Part shown: one piece after another, positions 20,214 through 29,770 of the stretch
How the letters are laid out: the number at the start of each line of letters is the position of its first letter
Numbering within the stretch: position 1 is the stretch's first letter
Source of the DNA: an archaeon
GTDB taxonomy: Archaea > Nanobdellota > Nanobdellia > Pacearchaeales > GW2011-AR1
Length of the DNA: 64,000 nucleotides
Direction of reading: 5' to 3'
Assembly: GCA_018653485.1 (NCBI GenBank)
Contig: JABHZE010000002.1
Coordinates: 142,395-206,394 of the forward strand
Notes under the pieces: generated by a model
Database searches by the model: none
The model's input: the letters and a program-made list of their open reading frames with translations, nothing else
What the model was told of the DNA's origin: nothing
Made by a program: the position numbers and the translations under genes

Positions 20214-20912
20214 TTAAACCTCTCCTCTCAAATACATCTTCCTTTTATCTTCTGGGAATTTTTCAATAGAATATCTTAACATTGTTCTAGGCATATTCTT
20301 ATAATGTTTACTTAAAAATTCTTCTAAAACTTTAACATCTTTTTTACCCATTTCCCTTAACATCCATCCAACAGCTTTATGAATTAAATCATGAGAATCA
20401 TTTAAAAGAATTTCAGATAGATTCAAAACTTCATTAAAATCATTTTCTCTAATAAATGCAAAACAACTTACAATAGAGATTCTCTTTTCCCATAAATCTT
20501 CTGAAACCGCAAGTTCATACAAAACATCCCTATCTTTATCAAGCAAAAATTTCCCAACAATTTTGTGTGCTGATAAATCTACTAAATCCCAATTATTTAT
20601 TCCATGAGTATTTTCTAAATAAAAATCAAAAATATTTTTTCTAACTGATTCATCACCTTTATTAAATTTTTCAATTAAAATCAATAACCCAATTAACCTT
20701 TTTTCGTGAACCTCTGAGTTAAGCAAATTTCTAATCTCTTCCATAGAAAGATGAATACTTTCTTTAGCAATACTTCTTTGAACAGGAACTGTTATCCCTA
20801 AAAATACATCTCCTTCACCATACTGCCCTTTTCCTGTTTTAAAAAATCTCTGCAAGATTTTAGCTTTTTCAGGATTAGCATTTTCTTTTAATAGTTTGTT
20901 TAGATTTTCCAT
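20214..20912 (-). CDS. DNA alkylation repair (AlkD-like HEAT) protein
   Basis: FFKTGKGQYGEGDVFLGITVPVQRSIAK; NNWDLVDLSAHKIVGKFL; HKAVGWMLREMGK. Confidence 0.88.
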   Translation of the reverse strand: MENLNKLLKENANPEKAKILQRFFKTGKGQYGEGDVFLGITVPVQRSIAKESIHLSMEEIRNLLNSEVHEKRLIGLLILIEKFNKGDESVRKNIFDFYLENTHGINNWDLVDLSAHKIVGKFLLDKDRDVLYELAVSEDLWEKRISIVSCFAFIRENDFNEVLNLSEILLNDSHDLIHKAVGWMLREMGKKDVKVLEEFLSKHYKNMPRTMLRYSIEKFPEDKRKMYLRGEV

Positions 20913-20967
20913 AAATCATATCATAAAATAAACCTTATAAATTATACTCTTATTTTTAATCCAAAAA

Positions 20968-21345
20968 CTACCCTAAATCTCTTATCTCAACACCTTTATC
21001 AGCCATATACTTCACAAAATCCTCAACATTCTTAAACAAAACATCATAAGCTTCCCCTGCCCCATGCTTCTCACAATTTTCTATACTTAATTTCTTACAA
21101 ATCTCAGGCCTTTTATCATAAATCTTACACATATATTTTTCATCAAGTTTATTACAAGGAGTATCAAATTGTATATACCATTCTTTACCTTCAATAAACA
21201 CACTTACATCTTTATGAACTAAATACCATAAAATATGTTCATAATCTTCCTTGTCTTCAGGTTTATCAATTTCAACACAAATATATTTACAGCATTTAGC
21301 TTTACATCCTTCACAACTTAATTTCTTACCCATTATCTTCTCCAA
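20968..21345 (-). CDS. YkgJ-type Cys-cluster protein
   Basis: CEGCKAKCCKYICVEI...PCNKLDEKYMCKIYDKRPEICKKL. Confidence 0.8.
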   Translation of the reverse strand: MEKIMGKKLSCEGCKAKCCKYICVEIDKPEDKEDYEHILWYLVHKDVSVFIEGKEWYIQFDTPCNKLDEKYMCKIYDKRPEICKKLSIENCEKHGAGEAYDVLFKNVEDFVKYMADKGVEIRDLG

Positions 21346-22085
21346 GAAAAAAATCCTCGTTTACCTTTACCAAGTTTTTTAATTTTTCTCAATTTCCTTA
21401 ATTCTTTTAATTTAGTAGTTGCAGTAGCTTCTTTAAACACAATATGATTCATATGAATATGTTTTAAAATAAATCTTTTAGCAACTTCAGGTTTTTTATT
21501 CCCTATCTCCCTTAAAATAATTCCAACACACTCCTGAATATATTTTTCTTTAACATCAATAAAATCTTCAACAAATTTCATCCCTAGTTTAAAATCCCCT
21601 TTTCTAATTAATGGAATTGAGGAAGCAAGAGCTAATCTAACTAACCATAAATTTTTACTTTTTGAAAGTTTTATAACTTCTCTTTTCATACTTGCAGGAT
21701 GTTTAATTAGAATCTCTCCAATAATTTTACCAATGCTATCTGCCTGATCAAAACTTTTTATACTCATTAATTTAGATTTCAAAAATCTCCAAGTTGCAAG
21801 ATTAAATTCATCAGAATATAATCTTAATGTATAAATAGCTAATGAAGTTTCTCCATGATATTTTGAATTCCACATTTTATTAAACACCTTATAAAATTCT
21901 TTTAAACTATACTCCTCATGAAGTCTTTTAGCTAAAACTCGCATTTCAGGAACTTTATTTCTATAAAAATCATGAGAACTCACAAGATATGTTTTTATAT
22001 CATCTGCAAATTCTTTATTGCTTAGTTTTTTCAACACCCTTTTAGATTTTTGATTTATCATTATTTTATTAAGAATTTCACCCAA
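21333..22085 (-). CDS. Second AlkD-like HEAT protein
   Basis: VPEMRVLAKRLHEEYSLKEFYKVFNKMWNSKYHGETSLAIYTLRL; ECVGIILREIGNKKPE. Confidence 0.75.
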   Translation of the reverse strand: MGEILNKIMINQKSKRVLKKLSNKEFADDIKTYLVSSHDFYRNKVPEMRVLAKRLHEEYSLKEFYKVFNKMWNSKYHGETSLAIYTLRLYSDEFNLATWRFLKSKLMSIKSFDQADSIGKIIGEILIKHPASMKREVIKLSKSKNLWLVRLALASSIPLIRKGDFKLGMKFVEDFIDVKEKYIQECVGIILREIGNKKPEVAKRFILKHIHMNHIVFKEATATTKLKELRKLRKIKKLGKGKRGFFSWRR

Positions 22086-22097
22086 CCAATTTCAAGT

Positions 22098-22685
22098 TTA
22101 TCTTGATAATGTTTTTCTTGGAGTTGATATAGGTTTTTCCTTAGAAGTATGTTTTTCAGTTAATGCTTGTTTTTTTGATATTTTTTCACTCTCATCCTTA
22201 GAGGCTTCCCTTTTTTCTTTAGCATCTTTCTTTTTTTCAGCATCTTTAGATTCCGAACCAGCCTTAGCATCTTTTTTCTTGCTTTCAGAATTTGCTTCAT
22301 TTACAGCTTCTTTTTCTTTAACTTTCTTTTCAACTTCTGCCTTTTTCTTTTCATCTCTTAATTTTGCAAATTTAATATGAGGAGGTAAATCAACTAATTC
22401 AACTCTCACAGTTCCATTATCTAATTTAATAGCTTTAACTTTAATCTTAGAAAGAGGTTTTTTCATACCCCTAAATCTTATTTCATTATTAACTAAAATA
22501 TCTATTTTTACTTTTCTTAAATCTCTATCATAAATCTTCATATGCTGTGCAATAAATTCTTTCAAACCCTTAACAGCTTTATTAGCTCTTTTATACTTTG
22601 GAACTTTAAGCCATTCCTTTCTAAGTGGAACTATATATTCTCTTTCTAATTCAACTTTTGGTTCTTTAGTATCTGGTTTTGCCAT
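22098..22685 (-). CDS. rpl31e: Ribosomal protein eL31 with ~100-aa charged C-terminal extension
   Basis: EREYIVPLRKEWLKVPKYKRANKAVKGLKEFIAQHMK. Confidence 0.88.
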   Translation of the reverse strand: MAKPDTKEPKVELEREYIVPLRKEWLKVPKYKRANKAVKGLKEFIAQHMKIYDRDLRKVKIDILVNNEIRFRGMKKPLSKIKVKAIKLDNGTVRVELVDLPPHIKFAKLRDEKKKAEVEKKVKEKEAVNEANSESKKKDAKAGSESKDAEKKKDAKEKREASKDESEKISKKQALTEKHTSKEKPISTPRKTLSR

Positions 22686-22686
22686 T

Positions 22687-22905
22687 TTATCCTAATTGTT
22701 GTTTCCTTTGTTTCCTAGGTTTAATTTTTAATTTTGTTCTTCTCCAATTTCTTCTAACATAAGTTACTGAAGATGGATGAGCTCTTTTACCTGCCCCTAA
22801 TTTCTTTAATACAACCCAAACAGGAGCCCATTTAGTTTGCTTACCAGCTTTACTTAATTTGATTTTTTTCTGATTCTTTCTTTTCTCATTTCTTTTTACA
22901 TTCAT
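22687..22905 (-). CDS. rpl39e: Ribosomal protein eL39-like
   Basis: KLSKAGKQTKWAPVWVVLKK...HPSSVTYVRRNWRRTKLKI; adjacent to eL31. Confidence 0.82.
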   Translation of the reverse strand: MNVKRNEKRKNQKKIKLSKAGKQTKWAPVWVVLKKLGAGKRAHPSSVTYVRRNWRRTKLKIKPRKQRKQQLG

Positions 22906-23324
22906 TTTATACTCTCCATTAATTCTTTACCTTTTTCAGTAAGCATCCTTCCTGCTCTTTTTCCAGGTTCATTATATTTCTCTAATAATTCAGCTTTTTC
23001 AGCTTGTTGTAGAATTAATCTAATTATTTTACCAGAAGCTTTTCTAAACTTTTCAGGTTTCATTCCTCTATTTTGTTTACTTCCATATCTTGTTTTTAAT
23101 CTATTTACACCCACAGTTCTATGAACATAAATTTGTCTTAAAATACTCGCAGCTCTAACATGCCAAAAATCATTTTTTTGAGGAGGTTTTGTTTTAGCAA
23201 CACCTGTTTTAACAAACAAACTCCATTCAGGAACTTCAAATTCAGGCATAGCTTTCACTATCTCAGCTAATTTAGCATTATATTCATCAGCTTTCATATC
23301 ATATACTGGATTTTCTTTTACCAT
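22902..23324 (-). CDS. rps19e: Ribosomal protein eS19
   Basis: WSLFVKTGVAKTKPPQKNDFWHVRAASILRQIYVHRTVGVNRLKTRYG. Confidence 0.93.
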   Translation of the reverse strand: MVKENPVYDMKADEYNAKLAEIVKAMPEFEVPEWSLFVKTGVAKTKPPQKNDFWHVRAASILRQIYVHRTVGVNRLKTRYGSKQNRGMKPEKFRKASGKIIRLILQQAEKAELLEKYNEPGKRAGRMLTEKGKELMESIK

Positions 23325-23443
23325 TTTATATCTTTTAACAGGTCATTCCTTTCGGAATTAGATAAGCTTAGAAGCTCATTAACCTAAAACTATCTATAAT
23401 TAACCCTTTATAAAGTTTGCCTTGTAACAATTTTTTCCCAGAG

Positions 23444-23491
23444 AATTTTATTTTTCTCCCCCTATTTATGAGGGAGAATAAATGTAAATTC
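23444..23491 (+). repeat. Dispersed hairpin repeat copy 1
   Basis: ATTTTATTTTTCTCCCCCTATTTATGAGGGAGAATAAATGTAAATTC. Confidence 0.8.
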
Positions 23492-23547
23492 AAGTAAGTT
23501 TAAGTTAAATTAAGTCTTTTTAGAATATTCAGGAGAACAAATCAAAA

Positions 23548-23829
23548 TTACCTTTTCTCCTGTCTCCACTTCTTAATAAAAATACTAAAGCCTAAAACTC
23601 TAAAAGTATATTTTTTACCTAAAAATTCAACAATCTCTTCAGCATATTTCTTTACATCAGCCTTACTTTCTCTAGCACTCTTTAACACACTAATTTTAAG
23701 ATTCTTCATCTTAGAATCTTCAAACCTACTCTTAATATCTTCTAGAAATTCTTTTGTAAGACCTTTCTTTCCTAATTGTATTTGTGATTGTGATGTCATT
23801 GTTTTATCTCCTATAAATATTATAATCAA
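23548..23829 (-). CDS. CRM/YhbY-domain RNA-binding protein
   Basis: IQLGKKGLTKEFLEDIKSRFEDSKMKNLKISVL. Confidence 0.78.
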   Translation of the reverse strand: MIIIFIGDKTMTSQSQIQLGKKGLTKEFLEDIKSRFEDSKMKNLKISVLKSARESKADVKKYAEEIVEFLGKKYTFRVLGFSIFIKKWRQEKR

Positions 23830-23850
23830 TTATCATTTTTAATTCTTCCC

Positions 23851-24459
23851 TTATTTAACACCCAACTTATCAGAAGGAATTGCACTCATAATTTCATCCT
23901 TAGAAACAGGAAAATGAAATTTATCTTTTATCTTTTTAGCAATTTTATCAGCAGATTCTTCTTTAGATAATTTACCTTGTTTTATTTCAACAAGTTTTTG
24001 CTCATTAGTTGTTTTTGGAACAGCCCTTAACTTTCCATTTTGAATAATTAAAACTAATTCAGGTTTAATTTTTTTAACTTTCTTGATTCCTTTTACCCCA
24101 AATGTTCCTGTTTTCATTATTTTACTTTTGTAAATTTGACTTCCCTGAAAAACATCTACACTAATCATCTTTTTCCCACTTTTCCATTCCTTTGAAAAAC
24201 ATCCACAAAAAATAGCTGTTTCATCTAAATCTTTTTTAGAAGGATTATCATCTTGAATAATCATAAAACTACTTCCAGGAGAAGAAGTATGCATTACAGT
24301 ATAACCTGGCTTTAAAAAATTCTTAATCACTAATTCATTTTGTTCATCATTTTTTCCACCAACAACTAAGATTCCTGAAGAAGTATAAAACCATCTATAA
24401 CTTTCATATTTTTCTCTTCTTACACTTTTAACAGAGTTTGATTTTAATGGCCTTAACAT
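23851..24459 (-). CDS. Stand-alone NFACT-R (DUF814) RNA-binding domain protein
   Basis: YESYRWFYTSSGILVVGGKNDEQNELVIKNFLKPGYTVMHTSSPGSSFMII. Confidence 0.78.
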   Translation of the reverse strand: MLRPLKSNSVKSVRREKYESYRWFYTSSGILVVGGKNDEQNELVIKNFLKPGYTVMHTSSPGSSFMIIQDDNPSKKDLDETAIFCGCFSKEWKSGKKMISVDVFQGSQIYKSKIMKTGTFGVKGIKKVKKIKPELVLIIQNGKLRAVPKTTNEQKLVEIKQGKLSKEESADKIAKKIKDKFHFPVSKDEIMSAIPSDKLGVK

Positions 24460-24499
24460 TGTAATTAAATAGAAAAAAAGAGAGTTTTTAAAGGTTGAG

Positions 24500-24688
24500 T
24501 TAATTTCCTCTTATTCTCTCTATGGCTGCAATAATGCTCACCATAATAGATGAAAATAAACCCATAGCACTTATTGATAGACCAATAATATCTAAAAAGT
24601 TAGCTTTTATTAGTTCTATGGAAAAATAAACAAAAATTGTAAAATTTAGTATTTGTGAAAAAACTTGTAGTGAATCACTAATTCTCAT
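24500..24688 (-). CDS. Small membrane protein
   Basis: 62 aa with two predicted TM segments. Confidence 0.5.
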   Translation of the reverse strand: MRISDSLQVFSQILNFTIFVYFSIELIKANFLDIIGLSISAMGLFSSIMVSIIAAIERIRGN

Positions 24689-24689
24689 T

Positions 24690-24803
24690 TTACATTAACA
24701 AAGCTCTAATAATTCCAAAAATCAATATCCCCAAACCTATAAATCCAATTATCCAAGCAATTATTTGCAATTTAGATATCTTTTCATTATTTTTTCTAGG
24801 CAT
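24690..24803 (-). CDS. Very small membrane protein MPRKNNEKISKLQIIAWIIGFIGLGILIFGIIRALLM
   Basis: 37-aa ORF between RuBisCO and the 62-aa membrane protein; below ORF-track cutoff. Confidence 0.45.
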   Translation of the reverse strand: MPRKNNEKISKLQIIAWIIGFIGLGILIFGIIRALLM

Positions 24804-24804
24804 T

Positions 24805-26064
24805 TTATTTTTTCTTCCAAAATTCTAAAGCATCTCTTAGTTCAATATGTTTCTTAGAATATTCTTTTAATGAAATACCCCTCATAGTAGCATCTACAGC
24901 TTGCCTCATTGCAATTGCACCCCTAAAAGTTCCATTAGGATGTCCATGAATTCCTCCTCCTGCCTGAATCACAATATCTTTACCTAAATTTTTAATTAAA
25001 AAAGGTGCATGTCCTGGATGCAATCCTCCGGAACTTACACTTAAAACAGATTTAATTTTCCCCCAATCTTGAGCCAATCTTCTCTTAGTTGCCTTCACAT
25101 TTTTCTTTTCAATTTCTTCACTTATCTCAGAAACTTCTTCTAAACTTCCTTCTAATTTTCCAACCGCAGTTCCAATATGTAATTGATCCACCCCAATCAA
25201 ACGAGCAATATCTGCTAAAACCATCATACTCATTCCTTGTTCTTTATCTCTTGTAAATGCAGCATGCATGGCTCTATGGGCATGAATAGCCATTTTAAAA
25301 TTAGCCTCTCTTAATGTTTGTAATGCAGAAAATCCACAAGTAACAATATCAACCATAATATATTTTCCACCTTGATCTTCAACTAATTCAGCTCTCTTAA
25401 GCATCTTCTTTGTTTCAGCAGTTACATTAATCAAATAAGCTTTTTCTTCACTAGTATGAGACTTAGCCTTATCAGCAACCTCTAAACAACTAGTCAATCT
25501 TTTTTCAAATTTATTAAAAGTCTGTGAACTTAAATTTTCATCATCTTTAACAACATCACAACCACCTTTCCAAGATTCAAAAGCAAGCTCAGTATGATCT
25601 TTAGTTTTTAATCCTAATTTAGGTTTAACAATTGTCCCAACTAACGGTCTATTTTTCACTTTCATAATTTTCCTTACTCCCTCAATACCATATTTAGGCC
25701 CTTTAAATGAATCTAAAATATCTTTAGGAATTTTTATGTCTTCTAATCGAATACTTTTAACAGCTTTCATTCCAAAAATATTTCCTGCAATACTACTCAA
25801 AATATTTGGAGCATTTCCTCTTTCAAATAAATCTTGAGGATACGCAATCTTAATCATATTTTTATTAATAGAAAAAACTTTTGCAGCTAATTTATTAACA
25901 TATTTTTTTTCATGAACATCAGTCCAAGTTCCCACTGAACTTTCCAAAGCAACAGTAGCTGCAGCCTCTCGCATAGTCATTTTATTAGGCTTAACCCTAA
26001 ATAAACAAACCAAATCCTTTCTAGAAGGTTTATATTTTAAATTTACAAATTCTGCGGGTTTCAT
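24805..26064 (-). CDS. rbcL: RuBisCO large subunit, archaeal form III type
   Basis: VGTIVKPKLGLK; GGCDVVKDDENLSSQ; IGTAVGKLEGS; SSGGLHPGHAP; active-site Lys motifs retained. Confidence 0.93.
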   Translation of the reverse strand: MKPAEFVNLKYKPSRKDLVCLFRVKPNKMTMREAAATVALESSVGTWTDVHEKKYVNKLAAKVFSINKNMIKIAYPQDLFERGNAPNILSSIAGNIFGMKAVKSIRLEDIKIPKDILDSFKGPKYGIEGVRKIMKVKNRPLVGTIVKPKLGLKTKDHTELAFESWKGGCDVVKDDENLSSQTFNKFEKRLTSCLEVADKAKSHTSEEKAYLINVTAETKKMLKRAELVEDQGGKYIMVDIVTCGFSALQTLREANFKMAIHAHRAMHAAFTRDKEQGMSMMVLADIARLIGVDQLHIGTAVGKLEGSLEEVSEISEEIEKKNVKATKRRLAQDWGKIKSVLSVSSGGLHPGHAPFLIKNLGKDIVIQAGGGIHGHPNGTFRGAIAMRQAVDATMRGISLKEYSKKHIELRDALEFWKKK

Positions 26065-26071
26065 TTTAAAT

Positions 26072-26108
26072 CCTGGTTTTGTTCAAACTTTTTTAAAAGT
26101 TTGGTTTC
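26072..26108 (-). promoter_or_regulatory. Leader hairpin upstream of RuBisCO (CCAAACTTTTAAAAAAGTTTGAACAAAACCAGGATTTAAAATG)
   Basis: 9-bp perfect inverted repeat; related to elements at 29322 and 46234. Confidence 0.6.
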
Positions 26109-26159
26109 ATATATTATCACCAATTTCTAATATAATCTAGGATTCTTTGTTTTTATATC

Positions 26160-26564
26160 TTACTTTTCACCATTCAAACTAATCTTATAAAAAATAAAAC
26201 TTACAAGAATTATACAAATAAAAAAAATCAAACTTGAAAAGAAATTATTATGATAATTCATCAATTCCCCATATCGATTAGAACTAGAAAATAATCTAGA
26301 TAAAAATCCATCAAAATAAGTTCCAAAACCAAATCCAGCTAAAACAACAATAAAACTATTTATCTTAAAAAACATAATAAATAAAAACATAAGTAACAAA
26401 ACTAAAATCCCATAATGATAATGATGAAAATTCAATCCAGTAATCCCTCTTAAAAAAGACACCTCACTTAGATTAACAAAATTCATAACAAGCAACCTCC
26501 AATAAACAAATGCGAGCAATAAGGATACAGAAAACAATAATAGTCTTTTTTTCTCTACTCTCAT
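26160..26564 (-). CDS. Multi-pass membrane protein
   Basis: Hydrophobic segments across 134 aa. Confidence 0.6.
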   Translation of the reverse strand: MRVEKKRLLLFSVSLLLAFVYWRLLVMNFVNLSEVSFLRGITGLNFHHYHYGILVLLLMFLFIMFFKINSFIVVLAGFGFGTYFDGFLSRLFSSSNRYGELMNYHNNFFSSLIFFICIILVSFIFYKISLNGEK

Positions 26565-26625
26565 AAAATCAAATCAGTTTATCCATATTTAAACAAGTAT
26601 ATTAATGGAAATATATTTTCAAAAA

Positions 26626-27990
26626 TTACAATTTACTAACCTTAACACCATCACTAGTATCATCTAATTGAAACCCTAAATCTTTAATCTTATCTCTCAA
26701 CTTATCAGCTTTCCCCCAATCTTTCTCCTTCCTAGCTTTCTCCCTTTCATTAATCAATTCTTTCACCTCTGCAGAAACATCAACCTTTTCTTTCTTTAAC
26801 AAATCTAAACCAAAAATCTTATCCATTTCTTTAATTGTTTTTAACTTTCCCTTAGCCTTAGTATCTCTAACTAATTTCCATAAAACCTGCAATGCTTCAG
26901 GAGTATTCAAATCATCATCCATTGTTTTTTCAAACTCTTTCAAATAACTCTTATTCGCATTTTTCGAATTTTCAGCATTTTTCGAATCTTTATTATCCTC
27001 AGATAATGAACTTATTATCCTCTTCAACCTATCCAAAGAATTCTCAGCATTTTTTAAATTATCTAATGTAAAATTAACCTGACTCCTATAATGCCCTGTT
27101 AAATAAAAATATCTTAATGCTAATGGACTAAAACCTTTTTCAATAATATCTCTAACAGTATAATAATTTCCTAAGGATTTACTCATCTTTTTACCTTCAA
27201 CCATCATCCATTCATTATGAACCCAATAGTTTACAAATTTTTCATTATTCCCAGCCTCTGATTGAGCAATTTCATTTTCATGATGTGGAAAAACTAAATC
27301 AATCCCTCCAGTATGAATATCAAAATGTTTTCCTAAATACTTACTACTCATTGCAGAACATTCAATATGCCAACCAGGACGCCCCTTACCAATTTTAACA
27401 TCCCAAAAAACATCACCATCATCTTTATCATAAAATTTCCATAATGCAAAATCCTGAGCATTTTCCTTATCATACTCATCATTATTTACTCTAACATTTT
27501 TTTTAAGATTCTCAAGTTTTACACCAGATAATTTCCCATAACTCTTAAATTTTTTAATATCAAAATAAATTCCATCTTCAGTTTTATACGCAAATCCTTT
27601 TTTTAACAAACCCTCAATCAATTTAACCATTTCATCAATATGTTCTGTAGCTTTAGGGTATTTGAATGATTTTTCAATATTTAACATTTTTTCATCTGCT
27701 AAAAAAGCCTCAGTATATTTTTCAGTAAAATCATTCAAACTTTTTTTCTCACCAATACTTCCTTTAATAGTTTTATCATCCACATCAGTAATATTAACTA
27801 TTTTTTTAACTTTAAAATTCAAATACTCAAGATATCTTTTCAAGATATCTGATGCAACAAAAGCTCTGTAATTACCTATATGCCCATAATTATAAACAGT
27901 TAAACCACAAGAATACATCTTAACCTCATTTTTCTTAATGGGTTTAAAGATTTCTTTTTTCCTAGTTAGGGTATTAAATAATTTTAACAT
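26626..27990 (-). CDS. cysS: Cysteinyl-tRNA synthetase
   Basis: MYSCGLTVYNYGHIGNYRAFVASDILKRYL; GRPGWHIECSAMS; KMSKSLGN. Confidence 0.95.
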   Translation of the reverse strand: MLKLFNTLTRKKEIFKPIKKNEVKMYSCGLTVYNYGHIGNYRAFVASDILKRYLEYLNFKVKKIVNITDVDDKTIKGSIGEKKSLNDFTEKYTEAFLADEKMLNIEKSFKYPKATEHIDEMVKLIEGLLKKGFAYKTEDGIYFDIKKFKSYGKLSGVKLENLKKNVRVNNDEYDKENAQDFALWKFYDKDDGDVFWDVKIGKGRPGWHIECSAMSSKYLGKHFDIHTGGIDLVFPHHENEIAQSEAGNNEKFVNYWVHNEWMMVEGKKMSKSLGNYYTVRDIIEKGFSPLALRYFYLTGHYRSQVNFTLDNLKNAENSLDRLKRIISSLSEDNKDSKNAENSKNANKSYLKEFEKTMDDDLNTPEALQVLWKLVRDTKAKGKLKTIKEMDKIFGLDLLKKEKVDVSAEVKELINEREKARKEKDWGKADKLRDKIKDLGFQLDDTSDGVKVSKL

Positions 27991-28045
27991 ACAAACTCAT
28001 AATAATTAGAATATAAAAGATTAACTATAAGTTTCATAAAATAAT

Positions 28046-28639
28046 CTATCTTGGAAGGACAGTTAAATAAAGAGTATCCGAGGTGTAATGATCTCCATTT
28101 CTTGTACCTTGACCATATTCTACATTTACAAGATAAGGGATAGTACATGGAGGAGCATTATCAGGAATATTAAATAATACTAATTTTGGATTTTCCATAA
28201 CTTTTCCAGGCCCTAATGTAAAACTTCCACTTGAAATTAACAACCAATCATCTGCTTGAGCTTTTTTAATCTCACATTTATCCTGAATATCAAAACTAGG
28301 GTCTACTTCAATTTCATATTCAAAATTAGCATCCCCAACATCCAAATTCCTAACCGCAAAAGCAAAACCTTGTCCCTGAGTTCTTTGTTTAATTTCTATT
28401 GTTCTTGCAGAAGGATGAATAGCTAATTTTACATCAGATTTTGAAAATGTTTCACTTAATGAAGTCCGAACTCCCTTGTCTATTTCACCAATAGCACTTC
28501 CAGCAACAAAAAATATTTTCTGCACAAGAATTAATCCTACCACTAACATACTCATAGCTAAAACCAATATAACAATAGTACTCATAGATAATTCAATCGC
28601 ACCCTTTTTCGAACTAATCTTTCTTAATTTTAATACCAT
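28046..28639 (-). CDS. Pilin-like secreted protein
   Basis: SSKKGAIELSMSTIVILVLAMSMLVVGLILV class III-like signal. Confidence 0.65.
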   Translation of the reverse strand: MVLKLRKISSKKGAIELSMSTIVILVLAMSMLVVGLILVQKIFFVAGSAIGEIDKGVRTSLSETFSKSDVKLAIHPSARTIEIKQRTQGQGFAFAVRNLDVGDANFEYEIEVDPSFDIQDKCEIKKAQADDWLLISSGSFTLGPGKVMENPKLVLFNIPDNAPPCTIPYLVNVEYGQGTRNGDHYTSDTLYLTVLPR

Positions 28640-28696
28640 CTTTTTCTAATCAATAAATAGAAACTATTACTTATAAATGTTTTTGAAAAACAAGAT

Positions 28697-28972
28697 TCAA
28701 AAAACCAATAAATTCATAAAAAAATCTTTAATAAAAAACTTCAACAACCAAATATTTCCAAAAACCAAATTAACCACAACAACAACACCTAATAAAATCA
28801 AAACCCATTTTAAAAAACTAAATAAATAATCAAGAAAACTTTTCCTTTTTTTAGGCTTTCCAAACACATTACCCAAAACATCATTTATATCTCCAGAAAT
28901 TTCTTTCTTAAATTTCTCTCTCTTTTCTAAATTTTTTTCTCTTTCAATATCTTCAAGATTCCTAATTACCAT
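28697..28972 (-). CDS. Small membrane protein
   Basis: 91 aa with C-terminal hydrophobic segments. Confidence 0.5.
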   Translation of the reverse strand: MVIRNLEDIEREKNLEKREKFKKEISGDINDVLGNVFGKPKKRKSFLDYLFSFLKWVLILLGVVVVVNLVFGNIWLLKFFIKDFFMNLLVF

Positions 28973-29156
28973 AAGAAAGAGAAGAATAACTATGATTTAA
29001 GTTTATCTAGTGTAGAAAAAGATATATGGGGAAGGAGACTCAGAGAATTAAAATTCTCTGATGCTTCAATTCTCTTACTAACATCGAATTGAACCTAATC
29101 AAACTCACACAAGTATTAAATTCTCACAAGAAATATCTCATTTGCAACGAGATATA

Positions 29157-29228
29157 TGGGGAAGGAGAGAATCGAACTCTCGACACCATGATCTTCAGTC
29201 ATGTGCTCTCCCACTGAGCTACTCCCCC
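29157..29228 (-). tRNA. tRNA-Phe (GAA)
   Basis: GGGGGAGTAGCTCAGTGGGAGAGCACATGACTGAAGATCATGGTGTCGAGAGTTCGATTCTCTCCTTCCCCA folds as cloverleaf; anticodon loop CTGAAGA. Confidence 0.95.
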
Positions 29229-29321
29229 ATTAAAAATAGGTGTAATAATAGTTATTTAAACTTAATTGTTAGATGAAAATTTACAACTCTCTTTGTGATA
29301 TCGAGTCCATCTAAAATCCAG

Positions 29322-29352
29322 GTTTTGGGTCAAGCCTTTTTTAAAAGGGTTG
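29322..29352 (-). repeat. 31-nt hairpin element CAACCCTTTTAAAAAAGGCTTGACCCAAAAC, identical to 46234..46264
   Basis: Exact string match, immediately 3' of RNase P RNA. Confidence 0.9.
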
Positions 29353-29353
29353 T

Positions 29354-29695
29354 TGTGAGTAGAGAATAGGCCACCTTTTGTCAAATTTCGATGCTTCATT
29401 ATTTTATAATGAAATTGCCGAACAATTTGTATCAACATTCTACTATGCGTGAAATTTTTCACTTGCATCGACCAAGATACTCGTTTCATCAAATCTGATT
29501 CTTCTAAGCTTCCCTCAAAGGTTCATAGCTCAAAATCAGCTGTGTCGTTTCTGTAGCAGAGCTTTGCTTCGCAACAATTTGTTTTCACAAATGGTCTTTA
29601 ATATGATGGGCAGACCTTCCTCAGAAGTAATTTCCATTTATTTTGAAATTTGTTAATTTAATAACAACCCCCGAAAGTTGACTACTCTACTCACA
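29354..29695 (-). ncRNA. rnpB: RNase P RNA
   Basis: GAGGAAGGTCTGCCCATC (CR-I), ACAGAAACGACACAG, GATGAAACGAGTATCTTGGTCGATGCAAG, GACAAAAGGTGGCCTATT (P4 3' side), and 11-bp terminal P1 helix TGTGAGTAGAG/CTCTACTCACA. Confidence 0.87.
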
Positions 29696-29770
29696 AAAAT
29701 ACTAGAAAATCCCTACTTTTAAACTTATCTACTAAGGAGATTTAAGGAATTTTACTCTTAATTAACTACA

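Noticed and set aside
29262-29492. 76-aa minus-strand ORF
   Set aside because: Overlaps the conserved 3' part of RNase P RNA; not credible as protein coding.
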